DNA from: Thermoanaerobacter wiegelii Rt8.B1
Lineage (GTDB): Bacteria > Bacillota > Thermoanaerobacteria > Thermoanaerobacterales > Thermoanaerobacteraceae
Length of the DNA: 64,000 nt
NCBI RefSeq assembly: GCF_000147695.2
Contig: NC_015958.1
Location: forward strand, 1,790,001-1,854,000
Direction of reading: 5' to 3'
Position numbers and translations under genes: made by a program. This document shows, in pieces, positions 53,800 to 61,679 of this stretch. The notes beneath the pieces were generated by a model that saw only the letters and a program-made list of their open reading frames with translations, had not been told where the DNA came from and did no database searches. Position 1 is the stretch's first letter. Every line of letters starts with the position of its first letter.

Positions 53800-54942
53800 C
53801 TAAAATTTAATTTTTTCAAAGCCACCGTACACTTCTTTCATCTTATCATAAACACTTTTTCCAGCTTCTCCAAAGAATAAGGTGTAAATTTCCTTAGCCT
53901 TTTCTACAGGGTCAATATCTTTAAATTGTTCAGGATAAAGGACTTTTCCTACCCAATAAGAATCTGCTAAAGCTGTATCAATATTTGTATTATACTGATT
54001 GTACGGCAAAATGCCGTATACATTGCCATTTTTTATTGCCTTTAAGCTTTTATAAAAGATAGGATTCTTCTGATAATCCTGTTTTACCAAGTCAAAATTT
54101 CCTTCATCAATGAACATTATATCAGGATTCCAAGCCAATAATTTCTCTCTTTCTATCATAACGCTTCCTTTTTGCCCTAAAGTATCAGCTACATTTTTTA
54201 CATTTACATCCATAAAAGGAGGATAATTACTTTGTGTACTCTCTATGCCATGGTCACCTTTAAATCCTAACGCACCTATATAGACAGATGGCTTTTTATC
54301 CTCTGGTATATTCTTCGTTCTATCCTGTAACTCTTTTTGAACTCCTTTTATGTAGTCCACTACTTCTTTGGCTCTATCCTCTTTTCCCATAATCTTTCCT
54401 ATAATCTCTAGCGAGGTATATACATCCTCTTCAAAAGTCCCGAGTTTCCCATAGCTTAAAACTACCACAGGAATTCCTGTTTTAGCTTGTAAATTGTCAG
54501 CTTTGGCTTTGTCGAGCAAAGATATCACAAAAATAACATCTGGATTTACTTCCACTAATTTTTCTGCGTCTGGCGTAGAATCAGGACCTCCTTGCCCAAT
54601 AGTTGGAAGTTGTACTAATTTCTCTTGAAAAATCATGTTGTAGGCTCTACCATTTACAACTTTTTTATCTATGTTTTCTACTCCTACGACTCTATCAATC
54701 CCATCTATATAGGTTATAAGTCTTAAAGCTCCTGGACCTATACCTACTACTTTATGTACTGGAGTCTTTATCTCTACATGTCTTCCGATTAAATCTGTAA
54801 CTGTAATTGTTTGAACTGTTCCCTTGGAAGTTTGAGAAGTTTGAAATTGATTTTGTGAAGCTTTACTACAAGCTGTCAAAGAAATGACAATCGCTAACAA
54901 AATAGCAACTATCCCATTAAATTTCTTTAATTGTTTTGACAC
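53800..54942 (-). CDS. ABC transporter substrate-binding lipoprotein, cobalamin/Fe(III)/oxyanion type
   Basis: A 380-residue lipoprotein (signal peptide ending LTAC). The fold is the long-helix class III type: TVTDLIGRHVEIKTPVHKVVGIGPGALRLITYI, GQGGPDSTPDAEKLVEVNPDVIF, YIGALGFKGDHGIESTQSNYPPF and NPDIMFIDEGNFDLV. The sequence alone does not tell haem, siderophore, B12 or molybdate/tungstate. An FmdE remnant and trmO lie in the same neighbourhood, as often seen near molybdate or tungstate uptake, so an oxyanion is plausible but unproven. The start is GTG with GGAGGGG. Confidence 0.88.
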   Translation of the reverse strand: MSKQLKKFNGIVAILLAIVISLTACSKASQNQFQTSQTSKGTVQTITVTDLIGRHVEIKTPVHKVVGIGPGALRLITYIDGIDRVVGVENIDKKVVNGRAYNMIFQEKLVQLPTIGQGGPDSTPDAEKLVEVNPDVIFVISLLDKAKADNLQAKTGIPVVVLSYGKLGTFEEDVYTSLEIIGKIMGKEDRAKEVVDYIKGVQKELQDRTKNIPEDKKPSVYIGALGFKGDHGIESTQSNYPPFMDVNVKNVADTLGQKGSVMIEREKLLAWNPDIMFIDEGNFDLVKQDYQKNPIFYKSLKAIKNGNVYGILPYNQYNTNIDTALADSYWVGKVLYPEQFKDIDPVEKAKEIYTLFFGEAGKSVYDKMKEVYGGFEKIKF

Positions 54943-55119
54943 TAATTACCCCTCCCTCTATTATCTTTTATTTTCTCTTAATATCTTAGTTTTTCTTTAA
55001 ATTTCTCATTACAACAAGAGCATCTCATGGCTTATATTATCATTTATTACTTATTTAACCATTAAATAGGTAAGTTTAATAAACCTCATATCTTATTTCC
55101 ATATTATGGCGGGATAGCT

Positions 55120-55465
55120 CCACTTATCTCATGGGGTTTACCCTCCCATGTCTCACTGGATCTCTGTCCTTAATTCCTTCGTTCTACCTGCCATGAGGTG
55201 GATGTCATTTCTGCTCCATTGCAGGGTCTTTGCCCGTATGGTGATTATTCTTGTATGACAATTCCCGCTCTTGTTGTCAATATCCCATCTCTTGATTACT
55301 TGTTTTTATTTTATTCCTTCCGTTACCTTTTATATAACGTCGTTCATACTTTCGCTTTCCCTAAAAATTGATTTCTTCTTAAGGGTCAGCTCTTTAGATG
55401 TGATTAAGTTAAAGCTGAAGAAAAGATGATTAACCCTTAATTGATTTGATAGTATATTGCACTTT
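55120..55465 (-). other. Structured non-coding end of the IS110 element, possible bridge RNA
   Basis: The region after the transposase has several hairpins: TTAAGGGT/ACCCTTAA (55379-55386 and 55433-55440) with an inner CAGCT/AGCTG stem, and CATGGG/CCCATG (55130-55135 and 55145-55150). IS110-family elements encode a bridge RNA in a non-coding end that guides the recombinase to its target; in the IS1111 group it lies downstream of the transposase, as here. The RNA's limits and guide loops were not worked out. Confidence 0.4.
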
Positions 55466-56749
55466 TTATGCAACTTCCTGTAATGCTGGCCTCTTTATGT
55501 CCTTCATCATCTTGATTGGGTCATATTTTACTCCTTTCTTTAATATGACATAAAATATCCTTATTAGTTTGTTGCCCAATACTATTAATGATTGCTTCTT
55601 TTTTAGCGGGTTTTGCGCTCTGGTAGTGTAATATTTGTGAAGTTCACGAAATTCTTCGTTTTTTGCCACCAAAGCCATTACTGCAGTAAATAGTACTCTC
55701 CTCAATCGCTTCCTCCCTCTTTTACTTATTGTCGTTTCTCCTTTATGCTTACCAGAGCTATTCTCTACTAGGTTTAATCCTCCTAGTTTTTGTATCTGTT
55801 TCGGATGTTCATATTTTTCAATATCTCCTACTTCTGCAATAAAACCTGCTACTGTATTTACTCCTATCCCTTTGATTCCTAGCAGTTCTTTAACCCCTGG
55901 TATCTCAACTATTAATTCTTCTATCTTCTTCTCTATTTCCTCAATTTGTTTTTTAAAAAATTCGTATTGTTCAATGAGGGTCTTTATCTCATATTCTGCC
56001 ATCTTCATTCCCTGCTTCTTCCCTATGCTCTTCCTCGCAGTTTCTATTAGCTTTATAGCCCTTTTTTCTCCTACCCCCCTTTGTACTTCTTTCTTCCATA
56101 TCGATAGGATTTCTCCACTGCTTTTTTCTGCTATCTTCTCTGGTGTTGGAATTTCTTTTAATGTGATAAGTGCTGCTTTCCCTTCCCAGTCTGAAAATAC
56201 GCTGTTAAACTCTGGAAAGTATATGTCTATCCATCTTGTTATTTGATTCTTTATCATCCCTATTTGTTTGTTCAACCTGTCTTTTATGTCCATCGCTATC
56301 CTTAATTCTGCATATACTCCTTCAGGTATTGTCGGTTCTACATATCTCCCATCTTTTACTAGCATTGCTATTGTTTTTGGGTCTTTTCTATCGCTTTTTG
56401 TGGGAGAATTGTCATCTAATTCTTTGCTCCTCTTTACATGAAATGGATTAACCATTACTACCTTTATGTTATTGTCTTTAAGGTATTGGACTAAACATAC
56501 CCAATATTGTCCTGTCGGTTCCATCCCTACTATTAGTTTGTTTTTCTTATGTCTCTCCATCAAGTCTTTCGCCCATTTAGAAAATTTTGTCATACCTTCT
56601 CTATTGTTCTCAAATCTTAGGTATTTCCCATATTCTACTCCTCTGTAGTCAAATGCTCTGGCATAATGGCTTTCTTTTGCTATGTCTACTCCTACAATTA
56701 ATGTGTCTTCTGTTACTTGCAAAATCTTTTCATTTTGTGTATACTTCAT
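55466..56749 (-). CDS. IS110-family DEDD transposase/recombinase
   Basis: A 427-residue recombinase. The RuvC-like N-terminal half has VGVDIAKESHYARAF, LIVGMEPTGQYWVCLV and NSPTKSDRKDPKTIAMLV, giving the D-E-D-D set. A coiled coil (about 230-290) follows, then the C-terminal Tnp20 domain with IPGVKELLGIKGIGVNTVAGFIAEVGDIEKY and SSGKHKGETTISKRGRKRLRRVLF, which carries the serine nucleophile region. Length and motifs look intact, so the element may be active. The ribosome site AGGAGG is buried in a hairpin (56756-56824). Confidence 0.93.
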   Translation of the reverse strand: MKYTQNEKILQVTEDTLIVGVDIAKESHYARAFDYRGVEYGKYLRFENNREGMTKFSKWAKDLMERHKKNKLIVGMEPTGQYWVCLVQYLKDNNIKVVMVNPFHVKRSKELDDNSPTKSDRKDPKTIAMLVKDGRYVEPTIPEGVYAELRIAMDIKDRLNKQIGMIKNQITRWIDIYFPEFNSVFSDWEGKAALITLKEIPTPEKIAEKSSGEILSIWKKEVQRGVGEKRAIKLIETARKSIGKKQGMKMAEYEIKTLIEQYEFFKKQIEEIEKKIEELIVEIPGVKELLGIKGIGVNTVAGFIAEVGDIEKYEHPKQIQKLGGLNLVENSSGKHKGETTISKRGRKRLRRVLFTAVMALVAKNEEFRELHKYYTTRAQNPLKKKQSLIVLGNKLIRIFYVILKKGVKYDPIKMMKDIKRPALQEVA

Positions 56750-56755
56750 TTTAGG

Positions 56756-56824
56756 TACCTCCTGTTTATTTTGATAATTCGAGGTAAGTTCTTAAACTTA
56801 CACTCTGTATTTTATCAGGAGGTA
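56756..56824 (-). promoter_or_regulatory. Hairpin that sequesters the IS110 transposase ribosome site
   Basis: On the minus strand TACCTCCTG (56816-56824) is the exact complement of CAGGAGGTA (56756-56764), which is the ribosome site just before the ATG. Between them lies a second perfect hairpin, GTAAGTT/AACTTAC (56784-56790 and 56795-56801). A transcript reading in from outside would fold and hide the site, as known for some other insertion sequences. Confidence 0.7.
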
Positions 56825-56987
56825 CTTATTTTTTCAAAGTCCATTCTTCTTTATTTTTTATTCATTACAGGAATGCTCCATTAATAAATTTTTATTATCG
56901 ATCCATGTATAAGGTATACGAATAGCGCAATATGGTGTTACTTTTTTAAAAATTATAACACGAAAAAAAGAAGAAAACAATAGTCAT

Positions 56988-57019
56988 AAAAAAACAGACC
57001 AAATTTGGTCTGTTTTTTT
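56988..57019 (-). terminator. Terminator after the CoA-disulfide-reductase-like gene
   Basis: Perfect 32-base palindrome: AAAAAAACAGACC, AAATTT centre, GGTCTGTTTTTTT. It lies 13 bases after the gene's stop and can act in both directions. Confidence 0.9.
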
Positions 57020-57032
57020 ATTCTTAAAATTC

Positions 57033-58376
57033 TCATATTTTTGACATAGCATCTAAAGCCGCTGAATTTATTGGGTATGACACAGGAGAAGATGTGAGTA
57101 GTGGATGTGTCGCCACTTGGAAGGTATTTAATTCTGACGCTGTTGTTCCTTTTTGTATTGCAAGACTTAAAATATTTATCATTTCACCAACATTTTCTCC
57201 ACCTGCTATTTGAGCTCCTAATATGACTCCAGAATATCTAGAAAAAATCAATTTTATCTTCACACTCTTTGCATTAGGCAAAGTTCCAGGATGTTTGTCC
57301 ATTGTGCTAAATTCTCCGATTACTATATCAAAGCCTTCAGCTTTTGCTTGCGTTTCTGTAAGACCTGCAGCAGCAAAAACAGTATTGTATATCTTTGTAG
57401 AAAAAGCACTTATTGTGCCTTTATTTTCCCTAACCAATCTTAATTGAAATACATTTACACCTGCAATTTTTGCTTCATTAGCAGCAATTGAGGCAAGAAG
57501 TATAGGTACATTCTTTCTTGTGAAAAAACATTTCTTTTCTGCACAGTCACCAACAGCAAATATGTCTGGATCGTTAGTTCTCATGTATTCATCAACTGTT
57601 ATTGCTCCTCTTTCATTGAGTTTTATACCTGCAGCTTCAGCTAACTTAGTATTTGGTTTCACTCCCATAGCTAATATGACAACGTCAGCTTTTATTCTTT
57701 CACCTGTATGCAGTTCTACTTCTTTTACTTTTGTATCCCCTATAAGTTTTGTAACTTTTGTATTTGTTTTTATTGTTATACCATGTTCTTTTAATGTAGC
57801 TTCTGCCATATCACTGTATTCAGGGTCAAAGGCTTGCCACAAAAGCTTGTCAGCAACCTCAATTATTGTTACATTTTTGCCAAGAAGTTGCACCTGCTCT
57901 GCCATTTCAACACCAATAAATCCACCGCCAATTACTACAACATCCTGAGCCTCGTTAATCTTTTGCTGAACAAATTTTAAGTATTCTTCGTCTTTTTTTA
58001 TTGTAAATACATTTTCTAAGTCATGCCCTGGTATAAAAGTAGGAACTATTGGCAAAGAACCTGTCGCTAAAATTAGTTTTTTGTAGGAAATTTCTCCACT
58101 CTTTTTAGCATTAACTTTTTTGTTTTCCCTATCAATTGAAAGAACTTCATCTATTATTAAATCAATACCAGCATTGGTAAGCATTGCATCGGGTATAACA
58201 TTTTTAGATGTGTCTTTTAATGTTCCAAAAATGTACGGAATACCGCAAGGAACCATTACCCGTTCTCCCATTCTTACAACAGTAACTTTCTTATCTTTGT
58301 AAGTTTTTTTAGCAGATAAAGCTGCTAAAATTCCACCTGCGCTTCCTCCAATGACCAAAACATCAGTTTCCATCAC
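57033..58376 (-). CDS. CoA-disulfide / persulfide reductase-like flavoprotein (NADH oxidase family)
   Basis: A 447-residue FAD- and NAD(P)H-binding oxidoreductase. The N terminus VLVIGGSAGGILAALSAKK is the FAD fold, VVVIGGGFIGVEMAEQ the NAD(P)H fold, and ADVVILAMGVKPNTKLAEAAG and DIFAVGDCAE complete the FAD site. The single active-site cysteine is in VMVPCGIPYIFG (near residue 44), typical of CoA-disulfide reductases and NADH-dependent persulfide reductases. A CsoR/CstR-like palindrome follows its promoter, which supports a link to sulfane sulfur or copper stress. GTG start with AGGAGG. Confidence 0.85.
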   Translation of the reverse strand: MMETDVLVIGGSAGGILAALSAKKTYKDKKVTVVRMGERVMVPCGIPYIFGTLKDTSKNVIPDAMLTNAGIDLIIDEVLSIDRENKKVNAKKSGEISYKKLILATGSLPIVPTFIPGHDLENVFTIKKDEEYLKFVQQKINEAQDVVVIGGGFIGVEMAEQVQLLGKNVTIIEVADKLLWQAFDPEYSDMAEATLKEHGITIKTNTKVTKLIGDTKVKEVELHTGERIKADVVILAMGVKPNTKLAEAAGIKLNERGAITVDEYMRTNDPDIFAVGDCAEKKCFFTRKNVPILLASIAANEAKIAGVNVFQLRLVRENKGTISAFSTKIYNTVFAAAGLTETQAKAEGFDIVIGEFSTMDKHPGTLPNAKSVKIKLIFSRYSGVILGAQIAGGENVGEMINILSLAIQKGTTASELNTFQVATHPLLTSSPVSYPINSAALDAMSKI

Positions 58377-58420
58377 TTCTATTACCTCCTATATTTTGCA
58401 TTTTGCTAGAAACTACCCCC

Positions 58421-58474
58421 TACCCTGTAGGGTACCTCTACGTAAATTATAGGATTATAATAAACTTATGTCAA
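58421..58474 (-). promoter_or_regulatory. Promoter with CsoR/CstR-like palindrome
   Basis: Minus strand: consensus -35 TTGACA (58469-58474), 17-base spacer, consensus -10 TATAAT (58446-58451). Downstream of the start point is TACCC-TGTA-GGGTA (58421-58434, plus strand). Palindromes with TACCC and GGGTA arms around four bases are typical of CsoR-family repressors, including the persulfide sensor CstR. No such repressor gene is in the window. Confidence 0.6.
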
Positions 58475-58517
58475 TAAAATATCAAAAATTTGTTAAGAAA
58501 ATAGTTTAACAATTTTA

Positions 58518-58547
58518 TTGATTTTTTATTAACAATTGTTTTATACT
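58518..58547 (+). promoter_or_regulatory. hydE promoter with Rex-like box
   Basis: Plus strand -35 TTGATT (58518-58523) and -10 TATACT (58542-58547), 18 bases apart. TTGATTTTTTATTAACAA (58518-58535) fits the spacing of the Rex site TTGTTAAnnnnTTAACAA but only its right half is good. A second pair of half-sites, TTGTTAA and TTAACAA (58490-58512), has the wrong spacing. Redox control by Rex is possible, not shown. Confidence 0.35.
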
Positions 58548-58573
58548 AATTAGGGAAAGAGAGAGTGATATTC

Positions 58574-59623
58574 ATGATAAAAGAAAAAGATATTGATGCG
58601 TTAATTGAAAAATTAGAAACACATCACAACATTGATAAAGAAGAACTTGTAACACTTTTAGCTTTAGAAGACCCTTCCAAGATTTATCAAGCTGCGGATA
58701 GAGTTAGAAAAAAATATGTAGGAGATGAAGTACATTTAAGAGGTCTCATAGAATTCAGTAACTACTGCAGCAACACTTGTTTTTATTGTGGCCTTCGAGG
58801 TCCTAACAGGACAATTAAACGATACAGAATGGAACCCGAAGAAATCTTACAATGTGTAAAATATGGAGCATCAGTTGGACTAAAAACAATAGTCCTTCAA
58901 AGCGGTGAGGATAAATATTTTAAAATAACTACTTTATGTAAAATAATAGAAGAAATTAAAAAATTAGATATTGCAGTAACTTTAAGTATTGGAGAACTTT
59001 CCACTAAAGACTACGCTGAATTAAAAAAAGCAGGAGCCGATAGATATCTACTTCGCATTGAAACTACAAACAAAGAGCTTTATCAAAAATTACATCCCGG
59101 CATGAGTTATGAAAATCGCGTAAGGTGCCTTATGGATTTAAGAGAATTAGATTATGAAGTCGGAACAGGAAGCCTGATAGGCCTCCCGGGACAAACTTTA
59201 GAAATGCTGGCACAAGATCTCATATTTTTTAAAAAAATAGATGCAGATATGCTAGGAATAGGTCCTTTTATACCTTGCGAAAACACACCTTTAGAAAGGG
59301 AAAAAGGCGGCAATGTGGAAATTGTATTAAAAATGTTGGCTTTATCAAGACTACTATTGCCTGACATTAACATACCTGCTACTACTGCTTTGGCTGTTAA
59401 AGACAAAGCAGGTTATATTAAAGGACTAAAGTGTGGAGCTAATGTAATAATGCCAAATATAGGTATAGATGAGTATAAAAAATTATATAAACTTTATCCT
59501 GGAAAAGTACCTGACAATCCCTCTGAAGCTGTAAATAGCCTTGAAAATATCAAAAAGCTTATTTTATCCCAAAATAGGACAATTGGAAAAGATAAAGGCT
59601 ATCGTAAAAAAATATTAAATTGA
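58574..59623 (+). CDS. hydE: [FeFe]-hydrogenase maturase HydE, radical SAM
   Basis: A 349-residue radical SAM enzyme needed to build the H-cluster of [FeFe]-hydrogenase. The cluster motif is in EFSNYCSNTCFYCGLRG (CX3CX2C). Other HydE-type stretches are TIVLQSGEDKYF, RIETTNKELYQKLHPGMSYENR, TGSLIGLPGQTLEML, GIGPFIPCENTPL and CGANVIMPNIG. HydE works with HydF and HydG, which are not in the window. The ATG at 58574 was chosen; a GTG nine bases earlier is less likely. One of the few plus-strand genes, with its own promoter and terminator. Confidence 0.94.
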   Translation: MIKEKDIDALIEKLETHHNIDKEELVTLLALEDPSKIYQAADRVRKKYVGDEVHLRGLIEFSNYCSNTCFYCGLRGPNRTIKRYRMEPEEILQCVKYGASVGLKTIVLQSGEDKYFKITTLCKIIEEIKKLDIAVTLSIGELSTKDYAELKKAGADRYLLRIETTNKELYQKLHPGMSYENRVRCLMDLRELDYEVGTGSLIGLPGQTLEMLAQDLIFFKKIDADMLGIGPFIPCENTPLEREKGGNVEIVLKMLALSRLLLPDINIPATTALAVKDKAGYIKGLKCGANVIMPNIGIDEYKKLYKLYPGKVPDNPSEAVNSLENIKKLILSQNRTIGKDKGYRKKILN

Positions 59624-59640
59624 TGTGCGATAGCCTTTTT
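59594..59640 (+). terminator. hydE terminator
   Basis: Arms AAAGGCTATCG (59594-59604) and CGATAGCCTTT (59628-59638) with a long loop, followed by Ts. The first arm is inside the end of hydE. Confidence 0.75.
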
Positions 59641-59641
59641 T

Positions 59642-60106
59642 CTATGAAATCGCTCCTACAGGGCAAATATCAATACATCTGCCACAGTCTCTGCACTTAT
59701 TAGGATCTATATATGCAATTCCATCTTTCAACTCTATAGCATCAAAAGGACATACTCTCACGCAATTACCACACCCAATGCAGACCGATTCATCCACTTT
59801 AGGTTTAAGTGGTTTTGTATATTTTAGGCCACTTTCTTTTTTCTCTTCTGCCACAGGATTATTAGTGTTAGTAGTAGGAAAATTCTGATAAGATACATTA
59901 TAGCCTGCAGCTTTTCTTATCATTGGCCCGCCGCATACAGGGCACCTTAGTGTATAACAAGGTACACCTCTTTGATGAGGAATCTCATGGCCACAGTTTT
60001 CACACACACAGCTACCATCAGGTCCGAAACCTGCTCCTCTTCCAAAGCCACCTCCTCCGCCAAATCCTCCACCTCTACCTCCAAATCCTCTTCCAAAACC
60101 AGGCAT
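59642..60106 (-). CDS. Gly-rich two-ferredoxin protein with zinc-ribbon
   Basis: A 154-residue protein in three parts: a Gly/Phe/Arg-rich N terminus (GFGRGFGGRGGGFGGGGGFG), a rubredoxin-like ribbon (CVCENCGHEIPHQRGVPCYTLRCPVCGGPM), and a C-terminal 2x[4Fe-4S] ferredoxin (CIGCGNCVRVCPFDAIEL and CRDCGRCIDICPVGAI). The ATG at 60106 follows GGGAGG; a longer GTG start is less likely. Last gene of the NifX/MinD operon, so it may pass electrons or clusters for the ATPases. Confidence 0.85.
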   Translation of the reverse strand: MPGFGRGFGGRGGGFGGGGGFGRGAGFGPDGSCVCENCGHEIPHQRGVPCYTLRCPVCGGPMIRKAAGYNVSYQNFPTTNTNNPVAEEKKESGLKYTKPLKPKVDESVCIGCGNCVRVCPFDAIELKDGIAYIDPNKCRDCGRCIDICPVGAIS

Positions 60107-60123
60107 AACAATTGTTCCTCCCT

Positions 60124-60459
60124 TCACAAATATTTTTGTGAATAAAATTTTATAGCCTCTTCCACAGTATCTACATCCTTTACAACTATAGGAGTTTTAT
60201 TCCATTCCTCTTTTATTCTCCTTTGGCTCTCTTTACCCATTGCCTTGCCAATAAAAACTTGACAGTCCTTTAAAACTTCCATTATCTCATCTGTCTCAGC
60301 ATGTTTATGTTTATCTCCCCCATAGGGATTTTCCCTTTCTTCAACTTTTTTGTAGCTATTATTTTCATCTACTTCAAAGATTATAAAATACTTGCTCATG
60401 CCAAAATGCTTATCTGATAAATGCACCTTATCATTAGTTCCAATTGCAACTTTAATCAA
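60124..60459 (-). CDS. NifX/NifB-type Fe-S cofactor-binding protein
   Basis: A 111-residue protein of the dinitrogenase iron-molybdenum cofactor family: IKVAIGTNDKVHLSDKHFGMSKYFIIFEV at the N terminus and VLKDCQVFIGKAMGKESQRRIKE later. Unlike the two other copies in the operon it lacks a His-rich C terminus. The family binds Fe-S or Fe-Mo clusters or their precursors. The start is TTG with GAGGAGG upstream. No nitrogenase genes are seen, so it is unlikely to be for nitrogen fixation. Confidence 0.82.
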   Translation of the reverse strand: MIKVAIGTNDKVHLSDKHFGMSKYFIIFEVDENNSYKKVEERENPYGGDKHKHAETDEIMEVLKDCQVFIGKAMGKESQRRIKEEWNKTPIVVKDVDTVEEAIKFYSQKYL

Positions 60460-60496
60460 AACAAATGCCTCCTCTTATGTTAAACTTATTAAGGTT

Positions 60497-61315
60497 TTAA
60501 ACAATAATGGAAGAACTCGTAGTTAAATAGGACAGTTTGTCTTTTAGCACTGATTTTAAAATCCCATATTCGTCTATTCCCGTGCAATGACCTGTATATA
60601 TTTTCTTTATTCCATAGCTATCTATTTTTTTGGCTATTTCTATGATTTCTTCTTCTGGCATACCTCTTAAATGAAAACCTCCAATTAATGACTTGAGAGA
60701 ACTTCCTTCAAAACGCCTTTTTGCCGTTCCCAAAATATTTAATATACCTGCATGGGAACATCCCGTAATTACATTAATTCCATCTTCCTCTTTTACTACC
60801 ACAAAAACCTCATCTAAAAAATTATCCTTTATTTTTTCTCCTTTTTCTTCAATTAAAAAATTCTTAGTAGTGAATTCATTGTCATAAACTATGTCAGTGC
60901 TTGTGATCACAAAAAAATCTTTTTCTACTTCTGTATCTTCCTCTATTAGCACAAAATTATTTTTGTATTTATTGTAAATTGCTAAGTTAAAACCTATCTC
61001 ATCTATATTTCCATTTTTCCTCAATGCATATTTTTTATCTAAAATCCGCTTATGAGCATATATTTTTACATTGGGATTCTTTTCAAGCAAACCTTTGAGC
61101 CCACCAATATGGTCATAATGCCCATGGGTGAGAACCACTTTTTGCATTCTTTCTACCTCTATACCCATTAAACCACAATTTTTTATAAAGTTTTCACTCT
61201 GGCCGGTATCCACCAAAACTTCTTTATCATCTTTTTTTACTAAAATTGATAATCCATGTTCTGCTACAAAATTTTTATTAAAAACCACATTTTCTATAAG
61301 CACTTGTATTTCCAA
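60497..61315 (-). CDS. Metallo-beta-lactamase-fold hydrolase
   Basis: A 272-residue metallohydrolase. Metal ligands: LTHGHYDHIGGLKGLL (HxHxDH), VITGCSHAGILNI, and IYTGHCTGIDEYG. The sequence resembles the group including the beta-RFA-P-synthase-like proteins. The reaction is unknown. TTG start with GGGAGGAGAG. Its position in the NifX/MinD operon is conserved in related anaerobes as I recall it; this was not checked. Confidence 0.82.
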   Translation of the reverse strand: MEIQVLIENVVFNKNFVAEHGLSILVKKDDKEVLVDTGQSENFIKNCGLMGIEVERMQKVVLTHGHYDHIGGLKGLLEKNPNVKIYAHKRILDKKYALRKNGNIDEIGFNLAIYNKYKNNFVLIEEDTEVEKDFFVITSTDIVYDNEFTTKNFLIEEKGEKIKDNFLDEVFVVVKEEDGINVITGCSHAGILNILGTAKRRFEGSSLKSLIGGFHLRGMPEEEIIEIAKKIDSYGIKKIYTGHCTGIDEYGILKSVLKDKLSYLTTSSSIIV

Positions 61316-61334
61316 TTATTCTCTCCTCCCTTCT

Positions 61335-61679
61335 TTAATGATGATGTTCGTGTTTTTCACAAGGACTGTTAGAAGATATCAAAGTACCATTGATGTACTT
61401 CTCTGCCACTTCTGTAGCATTTCCTTCAGCGCCAGTTATTACATCTATTCCATAACTATTAAAAAGCTCAATAGCACTAGTCCCCATTCCTCCAGAAATT
61501 ATACAATCAACTCCTTTGTCTTTTAAAAACTCTGGGAGAAATCCTGGTCTATGACCGGGATTAGGTAAAAAAGTAGAGTCTTTTATCTTACCATCCTCCA
61601 CATCAAAAATCCAAAAACCTTCACAATGTCCAAAATGCATTGAAACTTCTTCGCCTTCTGAAGCAACAGCAATTTTCAT
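61335..61679 (-). CDS. NifX-type Fe-S cofactor-binding protein with His-rich tail
   Basis: A 114-residue protein: KIAVASEGEEVSMHFGHCEGFWIFDVEDG and GVDCIISGGMGTSAIELFNSYGIDVITG are the family core. The C terminus CEKHEHHH is a possible metal-binding tail. Its ATG overlaps the stop of the MinD-like gene by four bases, so it is coupled to that gene. Confidence 0.85.
   Translation of the reverse strand: MKIAVASEGEEVSMHFGHCEGFWIFDVEDGKIKDSTFLPNPGHRPGFLPEFLKDKGVDCIISGGMGTSAIELFNSYGIDVITGAEGNATEVAEKYINGTLISSNSPCEKHEHHH

Larger units (their letters stand above)
55070..56830 (-). mobile_element. IS110-family insertion sequence
   Basis: One intact DEDD-type transposase with about 400 bases of non-coding DNA on its 3' side and about 80 on its 5' side. 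Terminal inverted repeats are not obvious, as usual for this family. AGGTAAGTT appears near both ends (55069-55077 and 56783-56790) and may mark the recombination cores. The exact limits are uncertain. Confidence 0.7.

Noticed and set aside
57520-57948. A 142-residue plus-strand frame opposite the CoA-disulfide-reductase-like gene
   Set aside because: Low-complexity Ser/Thr/Val composition typical of antisense frames, no start signals.
58490-58512. A full Rex operator
   Set aside because: The two 7-base half-sites are nine bases apart, not four, so it does not fit the known site and was kept only as a weak finding.
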